The notes under the pieces were generated by a model. It made no database searches, was not told where the DNA came from, and saw only the letters and a list, made by a program, of their open reading frames with translations. This document shows positions 35,850 through 43,120 of a stretch of 64,000 nt of DNA, piece after piece. Source of the DNA: JASJAR01 sp038530285 (lineage in GTDB: Bacteria > Pseudomonadota > Alphaproteobacteria > Rhodobacterales > Rhodobacteraceae); contig JBCBCY010000008.1 of assembly GCA_038530285.1 (NCBI GenBank), positions 99,447 to 163,446 on the forward strand, written 5' to 3'. The first letter of the stretch is position 1. Each line of letters opens with the position of its first letter. The translations under genes and the position numbers were made by a program.

Positions 35850-35892
35850 GGCGACCGACACGCTTCAAGACAATGCGGCCAAGCCCACGGTC

Positions 35893-36585
35893 CTAACGCA
35901 CGAACTCATCAAATTTCCCCACATCAAACTGGAAATTCCAACGGTACATGCCGCGCGCATATTGGCCGGGCGTTGGGTCATTTTGCATACCCAGGCTCCA
36001 CCGCTCCAACGCGTGTCGCGCGGGCCGCGTTTCAAACACGCGTAGGTCATACGGTTCGCCCAACTCGTTAAGGCTCAATCCGTAGTTGCAATAGTGGTCC
36101 CGCGCTTCATTGAGCGCCCATTGCGCCACAGGTCCGGTTGAGGTTTCGGGCCGCTGAATGCGGGGTCGAAGAGCGGGGCCAAATGGCCGTCTGTATTCAA
36201 CAGGCTCCACTGAAACCGCCGCTGGGTCGTACCCACAAACTGCGCGTGGTGTCTCTGTGACAGGGCATTGATACTTCAACGTGACGCTCTGCCGATCAAC
36301 GACACCCGCCGTTAAAATGACCATCCCGGACGGAAGCTCATATCCTTCACGACCCAACAGATCTTCAAAGTAATTGTCCCCCTTCGCCCCATTTCGAAAT
36401 ACCTCGAAAAAACCCTGTCCGGATGCGATGTGACTGACTGGGCCAAGTGGGCCAAACATCTCTTCCACAAGGGCATGGTTCAACCGACCGTCGCCGAGCA
36501 AGATGCGATCAACGCAAGCGTGCGCCGCCGCACTCGTCGTCGCCATCACCCCCGCACAGAACGCCAATATCGTGCGCTTTATCAT
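35893..36585 (-). CDS. Exported protein of unknown function
   Basis: A 230-residue protein with a Sec signal peptide (MIKRTILAFCAGVMATTSAAAHA, cleavage after AHA). The mature part begins with ACVDRILLG; five further Cys (Cys in the QCPVTETPRAVCGY block, YCNYG) suggest disulfides. I do not know the family. The 3' part, NEARDHYCNYGLSLNELGEPYDLRVFETRP, is well ordered. The start at 36585 is preferred because the upstream open frame is just extra non-homologous sequence. Isolated: gap of 680 bases upstream. Confidence 0.78.
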   Translation of the reverse strand: MIKRTILAFCAGVMATTSAAAHACVDRILLGDGRLNHALVEEMFGPLGPVSHIASGQGFFEVFRNGAKGDNYFEDLLGREGYELPSGMVILTAGVVDRQSVTLKYQCPVTETPRAVCGYDPAAVSVEPVEYRRPFGPALRPRIQRPETSTGPVAQWALNEARDHYCNYGLSLNELGEPYDLRVFETRPARHALERWSLGMQNDPTPGQYARGMYRWNFQFDVGKFDEFVR

Positions 36586-36945
36586 GGCCAAACCATCCCG
36601 GACGACGACCTGAAAGGCAAGCCACCGCACGCCCCCTTCACCTCGCCTTAATCCATTCCTCACATCTTGTGACCCGAACGTTCCCTGCGGTGGATCATCA
36701 CCCGCCGCCTGATCAAAGACACCGGCCCTGAAGACCGCCGCCAACCACGGCGCAAGGGGCAGCCACATTGCAATCCCCCGGTCGAGCGGCCGGGCGCGGC
36801 GCTCCGGTTTGTCGCCCTGACGGGCCCGTCGGTCTTAACCAGACCCACCAACCCGAACCCCATGAAGAGGTGTTTGTTCTGCGGCGCTGGCCACCCGGCG
36901 CGGGCCTGTACCCGTGCGCGGCCAAATCCAGGTGCCCGCCTTCCC

Positions 36946-37013
36946 GACCTCGCTTGGTACACCGAGCAGAACATTGCTCATCACCATTTACTATTTACAA
37001 ACCAAGCGAGGTC
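36946..37013. repeat. Perfect 13-bp inverted repeat with inner hairpin
   Basis: GACCTCGCTTGGT (36946-36958) is exactly complementary to ACCAAGCGAGGTC (37001-37013). Inside the 42-base loop, GAGCA (36964-36968) pairs with TGCTC (36975-36979), and the rest of the loop is AT-rich. There is no T-run on either strand, so it is not an ordinary terminator. Confidence 0.75.
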
Positions 37014-37220
37014 AGGGGCTGGGGTAGATGTGCCACCCGGGAAGGGCCCATTCAACCTGCGCAAAAGTGCAAATCCGGTTCACTTTCGAAGACACTGATG
37101 CCTTGGCGTTCTGCATTGTCTCACGCCGGGGAACTCTGACAAGATGACGCCCACAAAAGCACACAATTTGGCCATGTTTCGGCGGCCGCGCGGCGCCCTT
37201 GAAATATGAGCTCTTCGCAA

Positions 37221-37236
37221 GACAACAGTTGTTGTC
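37221..37236. promoter_or_regulatory. Dyad upstream of LysR gene, likely operator
   Basis: GACAAC (37221-37226), four-base spacer AGTT, GTTGTC (37231-37236). It ends 27 bases before the LysR start at 37264, a position that fits autoregulation. It is inferred from symmetry and location only. Confidence 0.5.
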
Positions 37237-37263
37237 ACCAGAAGACCTGGTCACAAAGTACGC

Positions 37264-38097
37264 ATGGACATCACGCTTATCCGCACCTTTCTTGACGTTG
37301 CCGCGACGGGCTCCTTCGTCAACGCGTCTGAACGGCTCTTCGTCACCCAATCGGCCGTGTCCCTGCGCATCCAGCGGCTGGAAGACGATCTGGGAAAGCC
37401 CCTTTTCACCCGCTCGAAAGCAGGCGCGGAACTGACGCCTGCGGGGGTGGAGTTCGAACGCTACGCGCTGTCGATGCTGAAGCTTTGGACCGAAGCACGC
37501 CAGCACATCGCCCTGCCCGCAGGCTTTACCGCGTCGCTGGCCATCGGGGCGCAATACTCGCTTTGGCCGCGCGTGGGCTTTGACCTGATCGACGGGATGC
37601 GCCGCGAGATGCCCGGCCTGTCGATCCGGGCCGAACTGGGCATGCCAGACCGCCTGACGCGCTTTTTGATCGAAGGGCTGATCGAAGCCGCCCTTCTTTA
37701 TACGCCGCAGATCAGGCCCGGTTTGTCGGTTGAACGGGTGTTTGACGAAGACCTGATCTTGTGTGCGGCGTGGGAAAACGCCACCGATTGGGCGGATCAC
37801 TATGTGTTCGTCGACTGGGGGCCGGAGTTTCTGCAAAGCCACGAACTGGCCTTTCCCGATCAATCGAACCCCGGCCTGACATTGTCGCTGGGCGCCCTGG
37901 CGGCGGACTATATCGCCGATCGCAAAGCGGCGGCCTATCTGCCGGCCCGTTACGCCCGGCCCTTTCTGGACGCCGGACGCTTGCACACTGTGCCGGAGGT
38001 CCCGCATTTCGCCTATCCCGTCTGGTCTGTGATCCGCGATGATCTGGCACCTGAGATCAAGGCGGCGCTCGAACGGCAGTTGGCGGCCCTCGCTTAA
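37264..38097 (+). CDS. LysR-family transcriptional regulator
   Basis: A 277-residue regulator with the HTH FLDVAATGSFVNASERLFVTQSAVSLRIQRLEDDLGKPLF and an effector domain shorter than usual (about 190 residues). The GTPAG-like segment reads ELTPAGVEFERYA. The sixteen-base dyad upstream suggests autoregulation. Its neighbours are the gene-free stretch upstream and the non-coding RNA candidate downstream, so the target might lie on either side. Shortness of the C-terminal part means the effector pocket may be atypical. Confidence 0.9.
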   Translation: MDITLIRTFLDVAATGSFVNASERLFVTQSAVSLRIQRLEDDLGKPLFTRSKAGAELTPAGVEFERYALSMLKLWTEARQHIALPAGFTASLAIGAQYSLWPRVGFDLIDGMRREMPGLSIRAELGMPDRLTRFLIEGLIEAALLYTPQIRPGLSVERVFDEDLILCAAWENATDWADHYVFVDWGPEFLQSHELAFPDQSNPGLTLSLGALAADYIADRKAAAYLPARYARPFLDAGRLHTVPEVPHFAYPVWSVIRDDLAPEIKAALERQLAALA

Positions 38098-38180
38098 CAT
38101 GAGTGAAACTCGCGTTAAGCACAATTATTTTGAATTTTCCTTACTTTAAGCCTTCCCCTATCTTCATCCTACCAAGACAG
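38098..38180. other. Short AT-rich leader region of the RNA candidate
   Basis: A region richer in A/T than its surroundings between the LysR stop and the first hairpin of the RNA candidate. It would fit a promoter, but no clear -35/-10 pair with standard spacing is visible, so no site is assigned. Confidence 0.4.
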
Positions 38181-38473
38181 GGTTGGCTTCAATTCAAGCC
38201 AGCCAGGAACGGACAGGGGGCAAGGCATTTGCCGCGTAATCAGTGTAGCCCACCGCGGGTGCCGGGAATTTTTCCCGGGCGAGGGGCGCGTTAGGTCTCA
38301 GGATGTTCCACGTCGTTCCCGGTTCGGCTCCGCGCCGGACCGGGAGCTAAGGCAACCGGGGCGCCGCAACATCCCCAAGCTTTGCGGTGTGAGAAGTGTT
38401 GCCAGTCTGAGCCTCAAATCAGACACCTCGTGTGAGCACCTTTGGGGGCGGGTTTTCCCGCCCCCACTTTTTT
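38181..38473 (+). ncRNA. Candidate structured non-coding RNA with intrinsic terminator
   Basis: The 290-base stretch between a LysR gene and a minus-strand WYL regulator has no protein-like frame but a chain of stems: GGTTGGCTT/AAGCCAGCC (38181-38204, one wobble), CCGCG/CGCGG (38232-38258), CCGGGAA/TTCCCGG (38262-38278), GGATGTT/AACATCC (38301-38374) enclosing the 11-pair stem TCCCGGTTCGG/CCGGACCGGGA (38317-38345), and GTCTGA/TCAGAC (38405-38424). It ends in GGGGGCGGG-TTTT-CCCGCCCCC followed by six T on the plus strand, so the transcript reads plus. I do not recognise the family: it lacks the signatures of tmRNA, SRP RNA and RNase P RNA. 6S RNA is a possible candidate. The 5' end is a guess. 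Confidence 0.7.
38444..38473 (+). terminator. Strong intrinsic terminator of the RNA candidate
   Basis: GGGGGCGGG (38444-38452), loop TTTT, CCCGCCCCC (38457-38465), then AC and six T (38468-38473). On the minus strand the hairpin is not followed by T-residues, so it acts for plus-strand transcription. Confidence 0.93.
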
Positions 38474-38483
38474 GCGTGCCGGG

Positions 38484-39212
38484 TCACGACGCCTGGCCGA
38501 CAAATTCGGAATAGGGGCAAACATCCTCTTCAAAGGGGACATGACGGCGACGAAACTGCGTGCCCGGCAAAGCTTCGGGAGCGCTGATCCGGTCCATGCG
38601 GAAATGGCGAAAGTCGTTTCGCGCGGGGTCCCAGGCTACGAGATACCAAAGCGGCGGCAGGATCAGCATCGCTTGTGGTTCTACCTGGCGGGTCGTTCTG
38701 GCCCCCTTCGCGTCGCGGTAGTCGAATGCAATGTGCTGGCGGTCCAGAAAGGCGGTTTCAAACGCCGGCAGAAGGGCCGCATCAAGGGGCCCCAAATCCG
38801 ACAGATCCTGCAGGGGGGACAGCTGTCCGATGTGCAGACAGTCCAGAATGCGCCTGAGATCGCGCACCTTGTCGGACGGCAGGGATTTTTCGATCTTGGA
38901 AAGCCCCGCATCGGCAAGACCCGAAAACGGCAGGTTCCCCGCCGCCCGCATCGCGGCGACCGAAATCAGCAGGGCGAAGACTTCAGGGACAGTAAGCCGT
39001 GCGGTGGTCTGCATCGATTGCGGATCAAGCTGCAGACCGCCGCCGGGCCCGGTTTCGGAATGAATGACAAAGCCCTCATCGCGCAGGGCCGCGATATCGC
39101 GTAGGACCGTGCGCCGCGACGCGCCCACCTCGTCTGCCAAGGCGTCGATGGTGGATGTGCCGCTGCGGCGCAGGCTGCGCACGATGGTGTCATGGCGGGT
39201 TCGAATGTTCAT
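38484..39212 (-). CDS. YafY-type WYL-domain transcriptional regulator
   Basis: A 242-residue regulator: an N-terminal HTH (IDALADEVGASRRTVLRDIAALRDEGFVIHSE) of the DeoR-like type, then a WYL domain from about residue 130 (IAFDYRDAKGARTTRQVEPQAMLILPPLWYLVAWDPARNDFRHFRMDRIS) that can bind nucleic-acid or nucleotide-type ligands. It is divergent from a RidA-family gene, with 88 bases between starts and two near-identical ten-base repeats there, so it probably regulates RidA and itself. Its 3' end abuts the RNA terminator without sharing it. Confidence 0.9.
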   Translation of the reverse strand: MNIRTRHDTIVRSLRRSGTSTIDALADEVGASRRTVLRDIAALRDEGFVIHSETGPGGGLQLDPQSMQTTARLTVPEVFALLISVAAMRAAGNLPFSGLADAGLSKIEKSLPSDKVRDLRRILDCLHIGQLSPLQDLSDLGPLDAALLPAFETAFLDRQHIAFDYRDAKGARTTRQVEPQAMLILPPLWYLVAWDPARNDFRHFRMDRISAPEALPGTQFRRRHVPFEEDVCPYSEFVGQAS

Positions 39213-39228
39213 TTTTTCACCCTAACAC

Positions 39229-39267
39229 ATTTAGTGACAAATTTTGGCACCAATAAAATTTAGAGAC
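39229..39267. promoter_or_regulatory. Direct repeats between WYL regulator and ridA, likely operator
   Basis: ATTTAGTGAC (39229-39238) and ATTTAGAGAC (39258-39267), 29 bases apart start to start, i.e. nearly three helical turns. They lie in the shared 88-base divergent promoter region, and the first repeat is 17 bases from the WYL start. They are a likely binding site of the WYL regulator; only sequence symmetry supports it. Confidence 0.55.
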
Positions 39268-39300
39268 ATCTCAGGACCCCAAAAACCGGAGAACGAAGAC

Positions 39301-39696
39301 ATGAAACGCACCGCAGTAAACCCTTGGGACTGGTCGCTGAAGCTGGGCTACAACCAGGCCGAAATCATCGAAGGCGCCACCCGTCAGGTGACCTGTGCCG
39401 GTCAAACGGCTGTCGATGAAAATGGCGCCCCGCAGCATCCAGGCGATATGCGCGCGCAGATCGATCTGGCGCTGGCGAACCTCGAAACGGTGCTGGCTGA
39501 GGCGGGCATGGACCTGTCCAACGTCACCAAACTGGGCGTCTATGCAACCGATGTGGATGAAGCGCTGAAAAACTTCGATCTGTTCGGGATGCGTTTTGGG
39601 GCGGTCCAGAACGCCCCGCCGATGACGCTGTTGGGCGTGACCCGGCTGGCCATCCCCGGCCTGATGTTTGAGATCGAAGCGACCGCAACCGCCTGA
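39301..39696 (+). CDS. RidA/YjgF family protein
   Basis: A 131-residue protein of the RidA (reactive imine/enamine deaminase) family. The start at 39301 has GGAG upstream and gives the family's beginning. Blocks: VTCAGQTAVDENGAPQHPGDMRAQIDLALANLETVLAEAGMDLSNVTKLGVYATDVD and ALTLLGVTRLAIPGLMFEIEATA. RidA proteins clear 2-aminoacrylate-type imines. In this family many non-classical (Rid1-7) members lack the catalytic Arg; I could not place it in a subgroup. The divergent WYL regulator is its probable controller. Confidence 0.88.
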   Translation: MKRTAVNPWDWSLKLGYNQAEIIEGATRQVTCAGQTAVDENGAPQHPGDMRAQIDLALANLETVLAEAGMDLSNVTKLGVYATDVDEALKNFDLFGMRFGAVQNAPPMTLLGVTRLAIPGLMFEIEATATA

Positions 39697-39711
39697 GCCA
39701 GAGGCCCAAGC

Positions 39712-39738
39712 GCCGCTCGAAGCACTCCTTCGGGCGGC
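39712..39738. other. Imperfect hairpin after ridA
   Basis: GCCGC-T-CGAAG (39712-39722), loop CACTC, then CTTCG-G-GCGGC (39728-39738). It lies 16 bases after the RidA stop codon. No T-run follows on either strand, so a terminator role is uncertain. Confidence 0.4.
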
Positions 39739-39810
39739 GATCTTCTGCGGGGGCTTGCCCAACAGGCGCCAGTGCTTGCACGGCTGATCGCAACCGCATA
39801 CCTCAGCGTT

Positions 39811-40719
39811 ATGACCGCGCAGTCCACATTCCCGCCCGTCTATGAAAGCTTCGTTGCACCCGCGCGACGGCGCCCTGCGATCTGGCGGCTGATGCTTGGG
39901 CTGATCCTGGCGGCGGCGATCTATATGGGCGGGACCTTCGGGTTGCTCGCGCTGGTCTGGTGGCTCACCGCACCCCAATCGGATTTTCTAACCTGGTCAG
40001 CACAGGTCGCGGCCCCCTCGACACCGTTTTTCACCTATCTGATCCTGTTTGTGAGCTTTCCCATGATGGCCGCCGGCGTGTTTGTCGCCGCCAAGGTCCT
40101 GCACAAGCGCGGGCCGGGCACGCTGTTTGGCCGCGCGCCCCGGGTGATGCGGCACTTTTGCGTTGGCGCGGCTGTGACCGCGGCGATCTCCCTTGTTGTT
40201 CTGATCCCGTCGTTCGTTTTGGGGTTTGACGGCATCCCCAATGTCCCCGCCCGCACGTGGCTGATGCTTTTGCCCCTGACGCTTCTGGGCGTGTTGGTGC
40301 AAACGGGTGCCGAAGAACTGGTGTTTCGCGGCTATCTGCAACAGCAGCTGGCCGCACGCTTCCGGTCGCCCTTTTTGTGGCTTTTGATCCCGGCTGCGGT
40401 GTTTGCGCTGGTTCACTGGAACCCCGCGGCCCTGGGCGACAATGTCTGGCTGCCCTTGGCGGTGGCCTTCCTGTTCGGTCTGGCGGCGGCGGACCTGACG
40501 GCAAAGACCGGGTCGATCGGCGCGGCCTGGGGGATACATTTCGCCAATAACTTCAACGGCATCGCCTTGATCGCAACCGATGGCACGATCACCGGCCTGT
40601 CGCTTTATCTGACACCTTATTCCGCGTCCGACCCCGACCTTGTGGGCTGGTCGGTTCTGCCCAGCATGGTCTTGCTGGCCGCGGCCTGGTTTGTCACCCG
40701 GCGCCTGACGGCGCGTTAA
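39811..40719 (+). CDS. CPBP-family intramembrane glutamic endopeptidase
   Basis: A 302-residue membrane protein with about eight spans. The CPBP (Abi) protease signature is present: EELVFRGYL (EExxxR motif), FALVH in the next span (FxxxH), and HFANN (third motif). The family includes prenyl-protein-processing Rce1-like enzymes, some of which give bacteriocin immunity. The ATG at 39811 starts a soluble leader with Arg-rich FVAPARRRPAIWRLMLG. The gene is alone between ridA and accD. The substrate is unknown. Confidence 0.87.
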   Translation: MTAQSTFPPVYESFVAPARRRPAIWRLMLGLILAAAIYMGGTFGLLALVWWLTAPQSDFLTWSAQVAAPSTPFFTYLILFVSFPMMAAGVFVAAKVLHKRGPGTLFGRAPRVMRHFCVGAAVTAAISLVVLIPSFVLGFDGIPNVPARTWLMLLPLTLLGVLVQTGAEELVFRGYLQQQLAARFRSPFLWLLIPAAVFALVHWNPAALGDNVWLPLAVAFLFGLAAADLTAKTGSIGAAWGIHFANNFNGIALIATDGTITGLSLYLTPYSASDPDLVGWSVLPSMVLLAAAWFVTRRLTAR

Positions 40720-40787
40720 GGGCTGCGCCTGATTGCAATTCCCCGCAGCCCGGATTACCTCAGTGCGCAAAGAAACCGGGACACCCC

Positions 40788-41714
40788 ATGAACTGGATCT
40801 CGAACTACGTTCGCCCCCGCATCAACTCGCTGTTTTCGCGCCGCGAGGTGCCCGAGAACCTGTGGACCAAGTGCCCCGAATGCGGGACGATGTTGTTTCA
40901 CCGCGAATTGTCGGAAAACCAGAACGTCTGCACAAGTTGCGACCACCACATGGGGATCAGCCCGCGTGATCGGTTCTCGCTGTTGTTCGACGGCGGTATT
41001 TTCACCGAGGTTGAGGTGCCCGAACCCAATGTCGATCCGCTGCAGTTCCGCGACCAGAAGCGCTATCCCGACCGGTTGAAGACCGCCCAGCGTGACACCG
41101 GCGAGAAAGAAGCGATGCTGGTGGCCGAAGGCGAAATCGGCCGCACGCCCATCGTCGCTGCCGGTCAGGATTTTTCGTTCATGGCAGGCTCCATGGGGAT
41201 GTATGTGGGCAATGCGATCATCGCGGCGGCCGAACGTGCGGTGAAACTCAAACGCCCCTTGATCCTGTTTTCGGCCGCCGGTGGTGCGCGCATGCAGGAA
41301 GGCATCTTAAGCCTGATGCAAATGCCGCGCACCACGGTGGCCATCGACATGCTGCGCGAGGCGGGCCTGCCGTATATCGTTGTGCTGACCCACCCGACCA
41401 CCGGCGGGGTGACAGCCAGCTATGCGATGCTGGGCGATGTGCAAATCGCTGAGCCGAACGCCCTGATCTGCTTTGCCGGGCCCCGGGTCATCGAGCAGAC
41501 CATCCGCGAAAAACTGCCCGAGGGGTTCCAGCGCGCCGAATACCTTTTGGACCACGGGATGCTTGACCGGGTGACCCACCGGCGCGACATGAAGGACGAA
41601 TTGGTCACCATCACGCGGATGCTGCTTGGTCTGCCCCCGGCGATTGCAGGCGACCTGCCAAAGCCCGACCCCGCACCTGAGGCGACCGCGCCGAAAGCGG
41701 ACGCGGCCGAGTGA
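40788..41714 (+). CDS. accD: Acetyl-CoA carboxylase carboxyltransferase subunit beta
   Basis: A 308-residue subunit of the carboxyltransferase that makes malonyl-CoA with AccA. The zinc ribbon has Cys29, Cys32, Cys48 and Cys51 (CPECG and CTSC). The crotonase-like catalytic core includes FMAGSMGMYVGNAIIAA, SAAGGARMQEGILSLMQM and the TTGGVTASYAMLGD acyl-binding loop. ATG at 40788. The folC gene starts at the accD stop codon (GTGA overlap), the standard accD-folC arrangement; these genes serve fatty-acid and folate synthesis. Confidence 0.96.
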   Translation: MNWISNYVRPRINSLFSRREVPENLWTKCPECGTMLFHRELSENQNVCTSCDHHMGISPRDRFSLLFDGGIFTEVEVPEPNVDPLQFRDQKRYPDRLKTAQRDTGEKEAMLVAEGEIGRTPIVAAGQDFSFMAGSMGMYVGNAIIAAAERAVKLKRPLILFSAAGGARMQEGILSLMQMPRTTVAIDMLREAGLPYIVVLTHPTTGGVTASYAMLGDVQIAEPNALICFAGPRVIEQTIREKLPEGFQRAEYLLDHGMLDRVTHRRDMKDELVTITRMLLGLPPAIAGDLPKPDPAPEATAPKADAAE

Positions 41715-43003
41715 CCCCGGCGTCTGACGCCGTCCTCGACCGGATGATGGCGCTGCATCCCAAAGACATCGACCTGACGCTTGAACGGATGTGGGGCTGT
41801 CTTGGCCGTTTGGGCAATCCGCATCGCTCGCTCGCGCCTGTGATCCATATCGCAGGGACCAACGGCAAAGGTTCGACCCAGGCGATGATCCGCGCGGGGC
41901 TGGTGGCGGCGGGCCAACGGGTGCAGGCCTATACCTCGCCCCATTTGGCGCGGTTTCACGAACGGATCCGGCTGTCGGACGGGCTGATTTCGGAAGATGC
42001 CCTTGTGCCGCTTCTCGAACGGGTGCTTGCGGAAAACGCGGGCCACCCGATCACGTACTTTGAGATTACGACCGCCGCCGCCTTGTTGGCTTTCGCCGAA
42101 GATGCCGCCGACTACACGCTGTTGGAGGTTGGCCTGGGCGGGCGGCTGGATGCCACCAATGTGGTCGACGCGCCCCGGCTGAGCATCATCACCACCATCG
42201 ACTATGACCATCAGGCCTATCTGGGCGACACGCTTACTGAAATCGCGGGCGAAAAGGCGGGGATCATCAAGCCCGATGTGCCCGTGGTGGTGGGCGTCCA
42301 GCAGGACGACGCCCTGGAGGTGATCGAACGCGAAGCGATGCGCCAAGGTGCGCCCTTGTTGGTGCACGGCCAACACTGGCATGCGCGGTCTGAGGCCGGG
42401 CGATTGATCGTCGAAGATGAAACGGGCCTTGTGGACCTGCCGCTGCCGAACCTGCGCGGCCAGCACCAGATTTCAAACGCGGGCACCGCTGTGGTCGCCC
42501 TGCGCCAGTTGGGCTTTGACGGTGAAACGCTTGAAGCGGCGGTCACCGGTGCCAAATGGCCCGGGCGGATGCAGGAATTGGATGTCAGCGCCCATGTGCC
42601 GGGGCCGATGCGCGTCTTTCTCGATGTGGGCCATAACCCCCATGCGGCGGCCGGTGCGGCGGCCTATCTGCGGACCCTCAAACAGGCGGATATGCAGGTG
42701 ATCTTGTGTCTGGGCATGCTGAACACCCGCGACATCGGCCCTGTTCTGGCGGCGTTCGGAGACCTCTTTGATACCGGTGTGGCCGTGGATATGTCGCGGC
42801 TGAAACTGGGTTACGGGGCAGACGAGATCGCTGCGGGCATGACGGCTGCGGGACTGGCCACCAGCACGACCGAAGATATTCTGGCGGGGCTGGCCGCCGC
42901 GCGCGACCCGGCCCGGCCCGCATTGGCGCTGATCTTCGGGTCATTTTTCATGGCCGAACTTTTGAACGAACGCTTGCCCATCCCGGGGTTGGACGGGTTG
43001 TAA
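41711..43003 (+). CDS. folC: Bifunctional folylpolyglutamate/dihydrofolate synthase
   Basis: A 430-residue ligase that adds glutamate to dihydropteroate or tetrahydrofolate. The P-loop is HIAGTNGKGSTQAM, with Mur-ligase-like blocks YTSPHLARFHERIRLS, EVGLGGRLDATN and DYDHQAYLGDT. It starts with GTG inside the accD stop codon, so translation is coupled to accD. Length is as for E. coli FolC. The C-terminal end has the ligase's DVGHNPHAAAGAAAYL block. Confidence 0.95.
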   Translation: MTPASDAVLDRMMALHPKDIDLTLERMWGCLGRLGNPHRSLAPVIHIAGTNGKGSTQAMIRAGLVAAGQRVQAYTSPHLARFHERIRLSDGLISEDALVPLLERVLAENAGHPITYFEITTAAALLAFAEDAADYTLLEVGLGGRLDATNVVDAPRLSIITTIDYDHQAYLGDTLTEIAGEKAGIIKPDVPVVVGVQQDDALEVIEREAMRQGAPLLVHGQHWHARSEAGRLIVEDETGLVDLPLPNLRGQHQISNAGTAVVALRQLGFDGETLEAAVTGAKWPGRMQELDVSAHVPGPMRVFLDVGHNPHAAAGAAAYLRTLKQADMQVILCLGMLNTRDIGPVLAAFGDLFDTGVAVDMSRLKLGYGADEIAAGMTAAGLATSTTEDILAGLAAARDPARPALALIFGSFFMAELLNERLPIPGLDGL

Positions 43004-43120
43004 CAGGCCGCGACACGACCATCGATTTCTTCAAAAGACATCGGTCCGGAACCTTTTGAAGTTTCCGGCATCAAGGTCTGTCAAATCTGTAAAGGCGACA
43101 ACAGAGACCGCAGCCTGGGC
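43004..43120. other. Intergenic element with interleaved inverted repeats
   Basis: CTTCAAAAG (43029-43037) pairs with CTTTTGAAG (43053-43061), and CCGGAA (43046-43051) pairs with TTCCGG (43063-43068). Arms are ordered A-B-A'-B', so both cannot form as simple nested stems but could form a pseudoknot. It lies between convergent folC and the ATP-grasp gene. Confidence 0.55.

Larger units (their letters stand above)
36586..37263. other. Gene-free stretch of 678 bases with inverted repeats
   Basis: I see no convincing coding frame: the open frames present are short and have no gene-like amino-acid use. It holds a nested inverted repeat at 36946-37013 (a separate entry), an AT-rich patch inside it, and a dyad just upstream of the LysR gene. 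Presumably it contains the divergent promoters of the exported-protein gene and the LysR gene. Confidence 0.7.

Noticed and set aside
36660..37139. Several short open frames in the gene-free stretch
   Set aside because: Amino-acid use is unlike real genes, there is no ribosome site, and no family resemblance.
38321..38331. GGTTCGGCTCC, resembling a tRNA T-arm
   Set aside because: No acceptor, D or anticodon arm surrounds it, and the sequence is part of a longer 11-pair stem.
38181..38473. tmRNA, SRP RNA or RNase P RNA as identity of the RNA candidate
   Set aside because: The conserved core motifs of all three are absent; 6S RNA cannot be excluded but has no decisive signature here.
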